A DNA stretch of 64,000 nucleotides from assembly GCA_964007475.1 (NCBI GenBank), contig OZ023273.1, forward strand, positions 138,605,308 to 138,669,307, written 5' to 3'. Positions 12,301 to 21,352 of this stretch are shown in pieces (the stretch's first letter is position 1; every line of letters begins with the position of its first letter). A model generated the notes under the pieces. It saw nothing but the letters and a program-made list of their open reading frames with translations. It did no database searches and was not told the DNA's origin. The translations under genes were made by a program, and so were the position numbers. Source of the DNA: Hybos culiciformis (lineage: Eukaryota > Arthropoda > Insecta > Diptera > Hybotidae).

Positions 12301-13261
12301 ATTTTTCTGAGCATTAAAGAAATAATAAATTAAAAAACTTCAAGATTACAAAAAAATAAAATCAAGTTTTATACATAAAAAGCTGGTTCATTTGCTTCAT
12401 AGTAATAATATCCAGCCAATTTTTTATCAAAAATTTCCAAATTTTTCAAATAATCTGCTTCTTCTTCTATATTTGTAAATTTTCTTTCTTTAGCACGTTC
12501 TAGTCTAACGAATGCATTCGCAAGTCGCTGTTTATGTATTCTCGATTTGTACTCTAAAAGTTCATTAAATCTTAAATTTTGCTTTAGTAGTATCTATAAT
12601 AAAAAGAATTTAATAAATCAGTAATTTATATTATACTATATATGTATAGTATATTTATATTATATAAATATCATTAAAGAGAAAAATATAATTTTCTCAT
12701 ACTGTATCATCATCATCATCATCACAGAATTCTAATTCACATAATTTACTTATTAATGTCACTTTTGCGTCAGTTAATGGTGGCTTATAATTTGGTTCGC
12801 TTTGAGAAATGTTTTCTTCATCCGGAGACAAAAATTCATATTCAGATTCGGGAATTGAACTTCCCACTGAAACTTCACTCTCAAAATAATTTATAAATGC
12901 AAGAAGTTCTTCTTCGTTTTGAAACTTTGGAGCCTTAAAAAATTAATTTACAATAAAATTAAAAATAAATTTGATAGAATTCAATTTGAATATTTTTATT
13001 TACTTTTCCTATTTCGCAGAAAGTCTCTAATTCATCATCTTCCAGAAATTCGTCCTGAAATTACATACCTATTGTAACCAGCAAATTATAATAAAATTAA
13101 GTATAATTTACCAAACGAACTCTTTCACTTTGACATCCTTCATTTGCACCACTTTGATTATGGAACAATTTTCCGAAATTAAAATTAAAAAAAAATTATA
13201 TTGTACAATTAATAAAAAAAATTAAAAAAAATTCTTAGAAAAATAAATAAATTTACCTCAT
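2631..13261 (-). CDS. Unrecognised four-module repeat protein, 22 exons, about 1,322 aa
   Basis: Model read from splice sites and frame. Exons (high to low): 13257-13261, 13112-13151, 13004-13054, 12703-12933, 12375-12593, 11227-12306, 11046-11144, 10937-10987, 10267-10497, 9955-10173, 9678-9887, 9399-9599, 9112-9330, 8904-9050, 5435-5460, 4278-4452, 4063-4217, 3940-4003, 3384-3590, 3162-3309, 2991-3035, 2631-2776. Every junction has GT/AG on the minus strand and the frame stays open to a TAA at 2631. Most introns are 57-126 bp; those of 349, 439 and 3443 bp contain foldback elements. The protein is hydrophilic, Lys/Glu rich and probably helical, with no signal peptide or membrane segment. 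It is four tandem modules plus a basic C-terminal tail. I recognise no catalytic motif or family; a structural role is only an inference. The exact N-terminus is the weakest part of the model. Confidence 0.8.
2899..2990 (-). pseudogene. Decayed 3' half of a duplicated terminal exon, now intronic
   Basis: On the minus strand this stretch matches the second half of the last exon (2644-2710): CAGAATTTTGG..CCCGCAGAAAAGG against CGGAATTGTGG..CCCGCAGAAGACGG, and both end in ATAAAATATAAAAG. The flanking DNA is duplicated as well (AATTTCTTTCA(A/G)TTTTAAAAATA near 2824 and 3078). The unit is about 250 bp in tandem. In this copy a GTAGGT donor at 2990 is used and the sequence beyond it holds an in-frame stop. 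Confidence 0.65.
3384..5460 (-). CDS. Module 4 of the repeat protein, with two extra introns (C4a-C4b-D4a-D4b-E4)
   Basis: C4 is split into 5435-5460 (26 nt) and 4278-4452 (175 nt). Together they make 67 codons, exactly the length of C3, and contain IPTSEAEF. D4 is split into 4063-4217 (155 nt) and 3940-4003 (64 nt). Together they make 73 codons, exactly the length of D1-D3, and end DKKLNRRYYYMRGEP. These sums support both introns. E4 (3384-3590, 69 codons) begins KKRLRAINEKFKLFIQDP and continues into a Pro-rich then acidic linker. The extra introns are phase 2, unlike the phase-0 introns elsewhere, which suggests intron gain here or loss in the other copies. Confidence 0.83.
3792..3853. mobile_element. 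62-bp micro-palindrome (mini-MITE), copy 1
   Basis: Inverted repeat CATAGATTAAGAATA ... TATTCTTAATCTATG with a short centre, inside the D4b-E4 intron. It is flanked on both sides by ATATTAC, a 7-bp direct repeat consistent with a target duplication. A second copy of the same element lies at 59443-59499 in the opposite orientation. Confidence 0.7.
5527..5740. repeat. TAGTAGATTAC-family foldback, intronic copy
   Basis: An imperfect palindrome with arms TAGATTACAATACATGTT and AACATGTATTGTATACT, plus inner arms GAGTTGTGTATACACA and TGTGTATACACAACGAG, centred near 5630. It is a relative of the cluster at 19680-20660. It lies in the long E3-C4 intron of the modular gene. Confidence 0.7.
5862..6025. 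repeat. AT-rich inverted repeat
   Basis: Left arm AGATCAGCTAATTCCTAAAA and right arm TTTTAGAAATTAGCTGATCT flank an A/T centre that also pairs with itself. It sits within the 3.4-kb intron. The left arm read on the minus strand mimics a splice acceptor plus a short open frame (see the rejected items). Confidence 0.6.
6398..6843. repeat. Diverged and interrupted TAGTAGATT-family copy
   Basis: Starts with AATAGTAGATTGAAACACATG and ends with ACAACTTACCGAAGGCATGCACATTA. Both match the ends of sub-units in the 19680-20660 cluster (GTAAATACAACTTACCGATC..CATGCACATTAAT). The middle has been replaced by T-rich DNA. Confidence 0.55.
7383..7905. repeat. G-run-rich block, possible decayed hAT-like element
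   Basis: Contains several TTAGGGG / AGGGGTTTT tracts at 7535-7620 and 7838-7880 in otherwise G-poor DNA. The right edge reads GGTTGGTAACCCTG and the left edge CAGTGTTGC, which resemble degenerate hAT-type ends. No matching 8-bp flanks were found, so the assignment is weak. Confidence 0.35.
8037..8806. mobile_element. 770-bp TTA-flanked foldback element (PIF/Harbinger-like)
   Basis: Terminal inverted repeats begin TGCTAGAGATAGAGTCGACG and continue through GTAATTCACGCGCG; the right end is the reverse complement. TTA occurs directly outside both ends (8034-8036, 8807-8809), the 3-bp target duplication typical of PIF/Harbinger elements. There is no transposase. The ends are unusually rich in CG dinucleotides for this sequence. 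Located in the E3-C4 intron, 97 bp from exon E3. Confidence 0.75.
8253..8534. repeat. Near-perfect 137-bp-arm palindrome
   Basis: Left arm 8253-8389 and right arm 8398-8534 with an 8-nt loop. I saw only one mismatch on reading. It sits inside the 770-bp TTA-flanked element and would form a very long hairpin in the pre-mRNA of the modular gene. Confidence 0.85.
8904..9599 (-). CDS. Module 3 of the repeat protein (exons C3-D3-E3)
   Basis: C3 (9399-9599, 67 codons) has IPLSEAEYF and ends in a Lys run that merges with a GTAAAA donor. D3 (9112-9330) is again exactly 73 codons and ends DKKLHRTYYVWPNEP. E3 (8904-9050, 49 codons) begins LKRRRAITNKYRRYIQDD and has the shortest linker, with no repeat expansion. 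No A or B exons are visible between E2 and C3, where the intron is only 78 bp, so this module type is shorter than modules 1 and 2. Donor for the next step is a strong GTAAGT at 8903, leading into a 3.4-kb intron full of mobile-element debris. Confidence 0.83.
9678..11144 (-). CDS. Module 2 of the repeat protein (exons A2-B2-C2-D2-E2)
   Basis: A2 (11046-11144, 33 codons) and B2 (10937-10987, 17 codons) are acidic. C2 (10267-10497) has 77 codons, the same as C1, with IPDSEMDF. D2 (9955-10173) has 73 codons and ends DKKLNRGYYYEEIEP. E2 (9678-9887, 70 codons) begins TKRLRAIQRKFELYVMDP and continues into a Pro-Glu repeat (PEPEPAPAPEPEPE) before a GTATTA donor. That repeat sits exactly where the KSP array sits in module 1. 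All exons are phase 0 on both sides, so each could be shuffled or lost without a frameshift. The B2-C2 intron is 439 bp instead of the 70 bp seen in module 1 because it holds a foldback element. Confidence 0.85.
10568..10932. mobile_element. Foldback MITE in the B2-C2 intron
   Basis: Long imperfect inverted repeats run inward from both ends (GATCATAGCTACCAC, then a CTACCGTAAAAAC and TGCGTTATTTCTTAATTAAT pairing), nearly meeting in an A/T-rich centre near 10740-10775. The equivalent intron in module 1 has only 70 bp and lacks it, so this is an insertion. Its right edge lies within about 4 bp of the splice donor (GTAATG at 10931-10936). The target duplication was not resolved. Confidence 0.75.
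11227..13261 (-). CDS. Module 1 of the repeat protein (exons A1-B1-C1-D1-E1) and proposed start
   Basis: Proposed start: a 5-nt coding exon ATG AG (13261-13257) with a GTAAAT donor joins the acceptor at 13151. This gives Met-Ser-Gly-Ala-Asn and a 15-residue A1 piece, and the alternative in-frame extension hits a TAA. B1 is 17 codons and acidic. C1 (12703-12933, 77 codons) contains IPESEYEF and ends in a run of five Asp. D1 (12375-12593, 73 codons) ends DKKLAGYYYYEANEP. E1 (11227-12306, 360 codons) begins with a basic helix EKRIRAIERKYQKFISDP and then runs into 27 copies of an 11-residue repeat. All five blocks align with module 2 at the same exon phases. A weak acceptor (CAAAG) for A1 makes the start tentative; an unseen upstream exon is possible. 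Confidence 0.72.
11237..12130 (-). repeat. 33-bp coding minisatellite: about 27 copies of an 11-residue KSP repeat
   Basis: The consensus unit is ADSNLSRKSPA, with Cys, Pro, Val, Gly or Phe as alternatives to Asp-Ser at positions 2-3. I count about 27 in-frame units inside exon E1. No unit breaks the frame. Edge units are the most divergent (first GDCNLFRKSLA, last ADFNLSTRNPA), which is the usual pattern of a minisatellite that turns over in its middle. Each unit carries a Ser-Pro preceded by Arg-Lys, i.e. a proline-directed and basophilic phosphosite pattern. This recalls, by analogy only, the KSP repeats of neurofilament tails. The repeat also has an open alternative frame over part of its length, which is a by-product of the 33-bp periodicity. 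Confidence 0.93.
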
Positions 13262-14900
13262 AATTTTCTTATTATATAAAATTTTTATATTTTATTTTTG
13301 CGAAAGTATAATTTTCTGAAAATAATTTAGAAAATTTTTGAAATATAAAACTTTGGAATTTTAATTTTAGAATTTCTGAATTTTGATTTTTAACTATATG
13401 AAAACTTTTCGTATTTTTTAGATTTTGAAGTAAATTAATTGCATTTAAAAAAAAAACATATAAACGAAAAAAAAATTGTTGTCAATATTTTTATATATGT
13501 AACTAAAATATTAATTACACTCATTACGCATAGTCATACAATATCTGTGTTGGCTTATCAACTACATCATTCTTTTATTACCTACCAGATTATTAGATAA
13601 ATGTGACATATGAGTTCTAAACTGAACCCATACATTTTTTTAAAATCTAATTTAATTACCTTCTTTTATTATGTACATACTATTTGTCTTATCCTTATAA
13701 ATACGACAACTAATTTGAATCCAATCAATTTTTATAATATTTATATTTTTGTAATATTTATATTTTTATAATATTTTTGGTTATTGACGTTATATACAGA
13801 CATTTAATTATTTTCAGTCTTTAACTCCTTTTTCATTTTCGACTTAATTCCGTTTTGCATCGGAGTACGTTAGTTACTTCGGTATTAGTTACTTAGGCGT
13901 CGTTCCTTCTTTTCCTGTTATTTATATAATATTAACTAATTTTATTCCATTTGCTCAAAAACTTTGAATCGAGGATATTGAAGATCGCCGAATTAAAGAA
14001 AAGTTCATTAAGTAGAAATTTTGCATTTGATAGAAAATAGCAATTGTTTTCTAACCCTTTATTATATCTACCAATTTACTTTATGATACATACTGAAATT
14101 GTTATGTCGAATCTTTAAGGAGTTTCAGATACAATTGATGAGTTTTTGAAATAATGAAATGAAAACATCTAAAAACCAATATGACCGAAAGTGTAATTAA
14201 TGAGTATTATATTTATATAAAAATATTTATGTATATATATAAATATTTATATAAAAATAAATTGTATTAATTTCAGACACTTTTTTCCCCAAAACGCCTC
14301 TTTATAACAATTGGTTTAAAGAACTTTATTTAAGGTATTAATTTTTTAAAAGGTATTAATTTTTCTGTTTTTTGTTTTTTAAATTTACTATTTCCATTTA
14401 CTATTTCCATTTACTCTTACTATTTATTAACTATAATATGCAAATATGTACATATTATACAATATTATGATTATTATTATTTTTCTGTGATATTCATTTT
14501 TGTTTCAATTTTCCAAAAAAAAATGTATATAAATTTTGAAAATTTGATAATTCGATAATTGAACAGATTTATAATGTTGATTCAGAAAAAGAAAACTTTT
14601 TTCATGTATTCATGTAATTATTGAATATATTTTGAGAAAAAAGAAACTCAAAATATACATTACTAGCTGTCCCGGCAAACCTTGTTTTTGCACATAAATA
14701 TTTTTCTATTTATCTTTTTCTTAAAAAAAAAAATATTCAACTTAATATATGGTATAAACTCAAAAACAAACTCGGTGGAAAATCAGTTGATTACATGTAT
14801 GCACAGTACCTTAATGTTGCAATACACGTCAAAATTGAAAACCTTATGAAAAAGTTATCAAATTTATACATAAGAAAGTTTAGTTGTCTATAGTTAAATT
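13262..14900. other. AT-rich DNA upstream of the modular gene
   Basis: No exon seen upstream of the proposed start. At 14664-14690 the text ACTAGCTGTCCCGGCAAACC stands out by composition and resembles a conserved motif of dispersed insect repeats; it looks like a relic. Otherwise nothing supportable. Confidence 0.5.
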
Positions 14901-15284
14901 CAGGGTTTCGAACTCGAACCGAACATAACCCTGAACCCGCTCCGGTTCAATGTTTTTTTTAAAATTATTTGAACCTGAACCCGAACCCGAACCCACTAAA
15001 AAAATCGGTTTAGGTTCAATTTTTAATTGCAATTATTACCTAAGTATGCGGCGCGTAGAAATTCGGAAGAATATTTTACTTGTTCGTTTAAATGAAATTT
15101 TTTTTAAAAAATGAATAAAATAAACAATAAAAAAAAAAATTACATTTTAAATTAAACACTACATAGAATTTTTTTTCTTAAAAAAGTTGAACCCGAACCC
15201 GAACCTGAACCGAACCCACTAAATTTTAAGGCATCGAGCCCGAACCTGTTCCCGTACCAATCATTTTCGGTGTTCGAAACCCTG
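14901..15284. mobile_element. 384-bp non-autonomous hAT element with internal GAACCC repeats
   Basis: Ends CAGGGTTTCGAAC ... GTTCGAAACCCTG (13-bp perfect inverted repeat, CAGGG start as in hAT elements). Flanks gttaaatt and gataaatt are an 8-bp target duplication with one mismatch. Subterminal arrays of GAACCCGAACCC-type repeats lie on both sides (14970-14995, 15188-15215). No transposase. Confidence 0.8.
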
Positions 15285-15743
15285 GATAAATTTATTTATT
15301 TTTCATTAAATGTGATGATTGTTTTGCTTTACTAAATTAATAAATTTAAATATGAATATGAATTTCTTTTATCATAAATTTTGAAATTTTTTTTTATTAA
15401 TTTTAATTGCAATAGATTAATTTTTATATTATCTGAAATGGGTTATAAAAGAAAAAGAAAATATTTATTCTGTTTCTCAAGAATAATTTATAAATATGAT
15501 TTGTTGCTTATTTTCTTCCATAATCAACAAAAAACAATAAATATTTTCATTCATAAATATTCATTCAATAATTTTTATATCTAACGATTTTACTTATTTT
15601 ACTCAATGCTATTCATATAAAAACTTTCTATTAAACAATTTCTTGTGTATTCAAGTAATTATAGTCATATGTATAACAATTAATAACATGCATAGTGCAT
15701 TATTTTGTTATCAATGGAATTAATATAAGTTTCTTTTTAATAT

Positions 15744-16277
15744 AAAAAAAAATTAAATTAAAAATTTAAAAAACCCCCGACACAAAAAAATACTTGAAAC
15801 CCTATAAAAAGAAAACAATAACCGTGAAATTTTGATCCTACGTAAGTACGTATGAAATTTTTTGATTAAATGTTGTCGCGTCGGGGGATTGCTCTTTTCC
15901 TATAATTATTAGCTTAACGTTTTGTTAAAGAGCATACGTAACATGTGAAATGTTTTTTCCATGTAAATTTTTTTTGAGTCAATTTAATATGTAAGAGTTG
16001 TCGTTTATATTTTTGTCTCAACATTCATCTGGATAGTTTAGTTGTGTATTTAGTTTTTAAGTAGGTTCTATAATTTTATTTAGGTAATATAATTTTATTT
16101 AGGTAGGTGTTTTTATAGGATAAGAGCAATCCCCCGACGCGACAACATTTAATCAAAAAATTTCATACATACTTACGTAAGATCAAAATTTCACGGTTAT
16201 TGTTTTCTTTTTATAGGGTTTCAAGTATTTTTTTGTGTCAGGGGTTTTTTAAATTTTTAATTTAATTTTTTTTTATT
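15744..16277. repeat. Foldback with arms of about 160 bp
   Basis: Left arm 15744-15902 and right arm about 16115-16277 pair almost throughout, for example GTTGTCGCGTCGGGGGATTG against CAATCCCCCGACGCGACAAC. The loop (15903-16114) is AT-rich and holds a duplicated TTTAGGTA(G/A) motif. Confidence 0.85.
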
Positions 16278-17090
16278 TAATGCTTTTTATAGGGAATCCA
16301 TAATTTTTTTTTTTTTTTTTTTTGTGACAAATTGGCTTTGGCAGAATTGCATAGACTGAGAAGCAGTAAAGATTAAATATTGGTCATCGAACCTTCTATC
16401 ATATTAAACAGCTAAAGCGATTTAAATCAAACTTGCCGTATTATTATTATTTTAATTAACCTTTCAACCAAAAGAATAAGTAATAAAAAAAAAAACTTTT
16501 TTAGTTAAATTGTTTTTTTTTTTTTAAATATTTTCAAGTTTTGATTTCGTTTGTTAATATTCTTCATTCCCTTTCAATATAGTGCACATTATTCTACTAG
16601 TCAAGCCCTTTCATTTGATACCCATATTGAGGGAGTTGTAAAAAATATGTAATCCGCCATTTTGTGGCGGTAGCCATCTTGGATTTGAAATTTGTTATAA
16701 TGTATAGTATTCTACTAGTCAAGCCCTTTCATTTGATACCCATATTGAGGGAGTTGTGAAAAAATATGTAATCCGCCTTTTTGTGGCGGCAGCCATCTTG
16801 GATTTGAAATTTGTTATAATGTATAGTATTCTGTAGTCAAACCCTTTCATTTGATACCCATATTGAGGGAGTTCTGAAAAAATATGTCATCCGCCATTTT
16901 GTGGCGGCGTCCATCTTGGACCGATTTTCATCAAACTTAGCTAAGAACACTCCCGACTAATTCACCTTTCAAACAAAAAAAGAAAAATCAAAATCGGTTC
17001 ATCCGTTCGGGAGCTACGATGCCACAGACAGACACACGTACACACAGACACGTTAAACGCATAACACCCCTTGTTTTTGCGTCGGGGGTT
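15772..17090. mobile_element. Element bounded by AACCCCCGAC(A/G)CAAAAA inverted ends
   Basis: The left end AACCCCCGACACAAAAA and right end TTTTTGCGTCGGGGGTT are inverted with one mismatch. Inside are a large foldback (15744-16277), a 118-bp tandem repeat (16591-16920) and a segment rich in ACAGACAGACACAC (17025-17055) of the kind seen near the ends of dispersed insect repeats. No coding capacity. It may be several nested elements rather than one. Confidence 0.55.
16591..16920. repeat. Three tandem units of about 118 bp, each with a CCGCCA/TGGCGG hairpin
   Basis: Units start at 16591, 16709 and 16828 (ATTCTACTAGTCAAGCCCTT; the third reads ATTCTGTAGTCAAACC). Each holds CCCATATTGAGGGAGTT followed by CCGCC(A/T)TTTTGTGGCGG and then CCATCTTGGA. 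The second unit has one change in the hairpin stem. The GC-rich hairpin recurs at fixed spacing. Confidence 0.9.
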
Positions 17091-17197
17091 AAAAACTAAT
17101 GAAAAGTTTTTTTTTTCTGATATATAAATAGTACAGATTTTGAGTTCTAAGTTTTTGTATATAAAAGTAGAACAAAATTATATTATAACCTTATACT

Positions 17198-18221
17198 CAG
17201 TGGTGTTATCTAGCCGGTACGGTCCGGTACGGCCGTACCGGTTGCTAAAAAAGAGTAAGAACTCCGTACCGGTTGTTAAAGCAAGTTTCTTTGATTAAAA
17301 ATAACCCGAGTTTCATGCGGGCTTTCACTTTAAATAAGATTTTGGACATTACAATGAAAATGGTTGGTTATCTCTGATAAAATGAAAATAACTTCTAAAT
17401 CAAAATTATTTTCTCAATATGAAATTGTAGTATATTTTTTGAAAAAAATATTGAAATAGGCTCAAGTTTTTTATTTTTAAGTTTATTTTCCAAAATACAC
17501 AAATGGTATCGCATTTTTCTAATTCACGAAGTCTCATTAGAATTCAACATTCACATTAAATGTAATGATTTGTATACCAAGATAAATTAAAATTTAAACT
17601 GAAGCGTAGTACTGATTTTTATTTGAAAAAATTTGTAAATTTTGATCTTGTGGTTTGCTTTTTTGCTGAAGCTGATTCGAAAATTTATTCGTATTCACGG
17701 TAAATTAATTTAAGTAAGTTCTTGTCATATTTGTTTTTTAAGAAATATTAAATAATAGAGGTAAAGTAGTAATTCTCATAAAGACATTATTATGAATTTA
17801 AATTTTATAAAATTAGATATTTCCCAATTTATACAAATATGAAGATAAAACAAAATTTTGGATGATTTTTGTTCATTTCTGCATTAAATGTAGTAAAAGT
17901 GGAACCAGAAATGAAACTGTTGAAACTCAGCGTAGACCTGGTCAAAAAAAATTTATTCAAGCTCAGTCGAGCTGCTCTTAATAACATATTATTGAATCTC
18001 AGCCTGGTGCTACCCCTCGGTCGTCTGACTTTCTCGAACTTTAGCCTATGGAACTACAGTGAAAGCTTCCAAAATACCATAGATAGAAACTAAATTTAAG
18101 AGGCAAATAGATTATTTTTGACTAGATACAAAAATTAAATGTTTTTATAACATTATAAAAAAATTATAAAATTATAAAAAAAATCCGTACCGGTTGATAA
18201 AACATTTAGATAACACCACTG
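17198..18221. mobile_element. 1,024-bp non-autonomous hAT element, 8-bp target duplication
   Basis: Ends CAGTGGTGTTATCTA ... TAGATAACACCACTG are a perfect 15-bp inverted repeat, and CTTATACT occurs directly outside each end (17190-17197, 18222-18229). Subterminal CGGTACGG(T/A)CCGGTACGGCC palindromes are on the left and CCGTACCGGTT on the right. A GC-richer segment at about 17885-18080 has an open frame of 74 codons (17869-18093, plus) with no recognisable domain. It may be captured or decayed coding DNA. Confidence 0.9.
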
Positions 18222-18229
18222 CTTATACT

Positions 18230-19679
18230 TATTATAACATACATATATTTCTAATAAAATATTTTATCGTGAAAGCCCTACTTTATCTGAAACAACAAAA
18301 AATATAAATTGCTAAGTGGTAAAAGATTTTATTGTAATTTCTAACTTATTGTTTTAATAGTTTTGGAATTTTTCGGTGATGAAGCTAGTAAGTATAAAAT
18401 TAAGTCAGTTTTATTAGTTTTGAAATAAAGCTTTCAAAACCTCATAGGATTTGTTCTCTACATATAGTTCCTATATAGTAATTAATTAATTATATATTTG
18501 TACCAAAAAATTTCCCATATAAGGATTTAAGGATCAATCAACATGTGGTGGCATAAAAGCAAATCAATTTATATGTATCAATTTGAAAAGACAAATTTAA
18601 TTAATATCTTCTGAAATCCGGGCGCGATTTTCATGATTTTAAAATTCATTGACCTTAATATAAATTGTGTATGTATAGTTAAAAAAATAGTAATTTACTA
18701 CTTTCACTTATTTTTATCACGCTCGATAAATATACAAAGTTTATTTACATCACAAAATATACAAAGTATATGTACATCACAAATAAAAAGACAAATGTAT
18801 ATAAAAAGCGAACTAAAATTTCAGGTTAAATGATAAAATAAGCTAGAAAATATTATATTATTCAGAACTAGAGTAACCAAATAAAGCATTAATATCATCA
18901 AAGCCACGTTAATTTCAAGCCATTGCTATCATAAAATTAGTTGTCAAAGAAAGTACCTATCAAATTTTTTTCTAATTTTAAGAAGGGATCCCTATAAAAC
19001 TTTAGATAAAAAATTGCATGCTTAAAAAATCGATATTAAAAAAAATAATAAAAAGGAAAAATAATAAATTATCTAGCTAAAATGATTTATTTTAAAAATA
19101 ACAAATAAAAAAAATCATAACAAATATTAAATTATAGAATTAATTTATATATAATATATATATTTTTCTTTATATTTTTCACAAACAGAACTTGTTCTCA
19201 GGCGTTTTACATTAAATTAATTACTTCTATTCTTTGTTGGGGTGTCTTTCTAGGTTTGGCCACTTTTTTCGTTAGATAGCTGGGCATATTAATTTTTTTT
19301 ATTCTAAAGATTACTAATTTATTTTTGTCCGATGGAGAATTTTTTAATGGTTTGAGATTGAATTACAAATATCAAATTGGTACGTTGATTTCAAATTCTA
19401 TAAATTCCAATTGAAACTTTACCTAATTACTTAAAATATACTTACTTCTCAATGTCCCAAATCAAATTTAAATAAAGAATAATTTAATTATTTTTCGTAA
19501 ACCTTTGATTTTTTTAATTTTTGTATACAAAAATAAAAACAAATCAAGTTTGATAGGTACTTACTAATACAAATACTGTTTTCATTGACTTCTTTAACGT
19601 TCCTTGATATCATCCAAAATATTATTTTACTCAAATTATTTCAGAATTCCCCTGATTTTTGGATAATATACATAGATTT
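18230..19679. other. AT-rich intergenic DNA
   Basis: No gene or ordered repeat seen. A weak direct repeat ACAAAGT(T/A)TATTTACATCAC occurs near 18735-18780. Confidence 0.5.
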
Positions 19680-20660
19680 ATAGTAGATTACAACACATGT
19701 TAAGAAAATTTGTTATTACAACGAGTTGTGTATACACAAGTGGTCGAGTGATATAATATTGACAAGTGTCCATGTGTTTTTGTGTATATACATAACGAGC
19801 TTTATAACATATTTTATTAACATGTTTTGTATACTGTTTTAAAGTGCATGTGAGAGGTAGTTGCAATCAATAGATTTGCAATGCAAAAAATAAACAAAAG
19901 TTCAAAATGAAGAAAGTAAATAAAATTGAAGTGTGGTAAATAAAATTGAAGTATGTAAATAAAATTTTCTTAAATAAATAATTGACGCATTTAATATACC
20001 ATTTACCGAGCAGAATTTACGATTGTAAATACAACTTACCGATCACATGCACATTAATAGTAGATTACAACCCATGTTAAGAAAATTTGTTATTACAACG
20101 AGTTGTGTATACACAAAAACTCATAGATACGAGTCAATACTTATGGTCGAGTGATATAATATTGACAAGTGTCCATGTGTTTTTGTGTATATACACACCG
20201 AGCTGTATAACAAATTTTATTAACATGTTTTGTATACTGTTTTAACGTGCATGTGAGAGGTAGTTGCAATCAATACATTTGCGATACAAAAAATAAACAA
20301 AAGTTCAAATTGAAGTAAGTAAATAAAATTTACCTAAAGGAGTAAACACAATTGGGGCGACAACGACGAAGACAACGACGACTACAACGACAACGATAGC
20401 GATATCACTGGAGTGAACACAATTAAGGCGACGGCGACGAAATAAATAAACAGGAAAAAAATAATCAAATAGAAAAATTAATAAAAAAAAAATATATGGT
20501 TGTCGTTGTCGCCCGGCGACAAAATAGAAACATTTCTAATTTGTCGCTAGGCGTAAATAAAAGTAAAAAAATAAAAGTATTGACTCGTGTCTATGTGTTT
20601 TTGTGTATACACAACTCGTTGTAATAACAAATTTTCTTAACATGTGTTGTAATCTACTAT
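19680..20660. mobile_element. Composite TAGTAGATTACAAC foldback cluster
   Basis: The outer ends ATAGTAGATTACAACACATG and its reverse complement at 20641-20660 start near-identical inverted arms of about 60-95 bp that include GAGTTGTGTATACACAA. A third internal copy starts at 20056. Each sub-unit is itself a palindrome around GATATAATATTGACAAGTG. A CGACAA-type element is inserted at about 20335. No target duplication could be resolved. Confidence 0.8.
20335..20545. mobile_element. CGACAA-type foldback, truncated copy
   Basis: Matches the left two thirds of the element at 59556-59880: AGTAAACACAATTGGGGCGA, then CGACAACGAC-type repeats, GATATCACT(G/C)GAGTGAACAC and GGTTGTCGTTGTCGCC(C/T)GGCGA. 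It lacks the right terminal arm. Nested in the TAGTAGATTAC cluster. Confidence 0.8.
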
Positions 20661-21352
20661 TTGATTGAACATAGATTTTTCAATGAATGTATTAAAGCTT
20701 AAGTATTTTTTTAAATTTGAGTCGTTGTTGTTAATTTATCATAAGTAAATATTATTAAGAAGGTGAATTATTGATAGTTTTAAAAATATTTTTGATTTAA
20801 AAGTTTTCTAAGCAAAGAAAATTATAAGGTGTGTTCATTTTTTGTTTCTTTGTTTTTTTTTCGAAATCATCAAATATTCGATTTAAAGAGAAATTTTTTT
20901 CAATCCCCTACAATATATTTAAAGTTAAAATATTCAACAGCCTAAATATGTATATCTACAACATCAGTTATATATTATGCATTGAACACAAATTTTATGA
21001 TATAATTGTCTTATAGCATAATCGATTTATAATATTTTCTGAGATCATGAAATCGTTATATTTTTTTTTGTTTTTTTTTAATGTTCATTTTACTTTCATT
21101 ATATAAAAAAACTCGTTCAATTGAACTGCAACTAAATGGTGTTAACTTGTTTTTGCTGTCTATAATTAAAATATTTTTATATAATTTTGACATCAAGTAT
21201 AAAACAAAAACAAAAAAAAATAATTATGATTTGATAATAAATTATTACACAACATAATTTAATATTCAATATACATTCAAAAACAAATTAATTTGCATTT
21301 TTGCCTTTTGCCTACTACATGTCTATGATATATATATATAGTATGTACATTA

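Noticed and set aside
17869..18093. hAT transposase gene
   Set aside because: The element is too short and the 74-codon frame shows none of the conserved transposase motifs.
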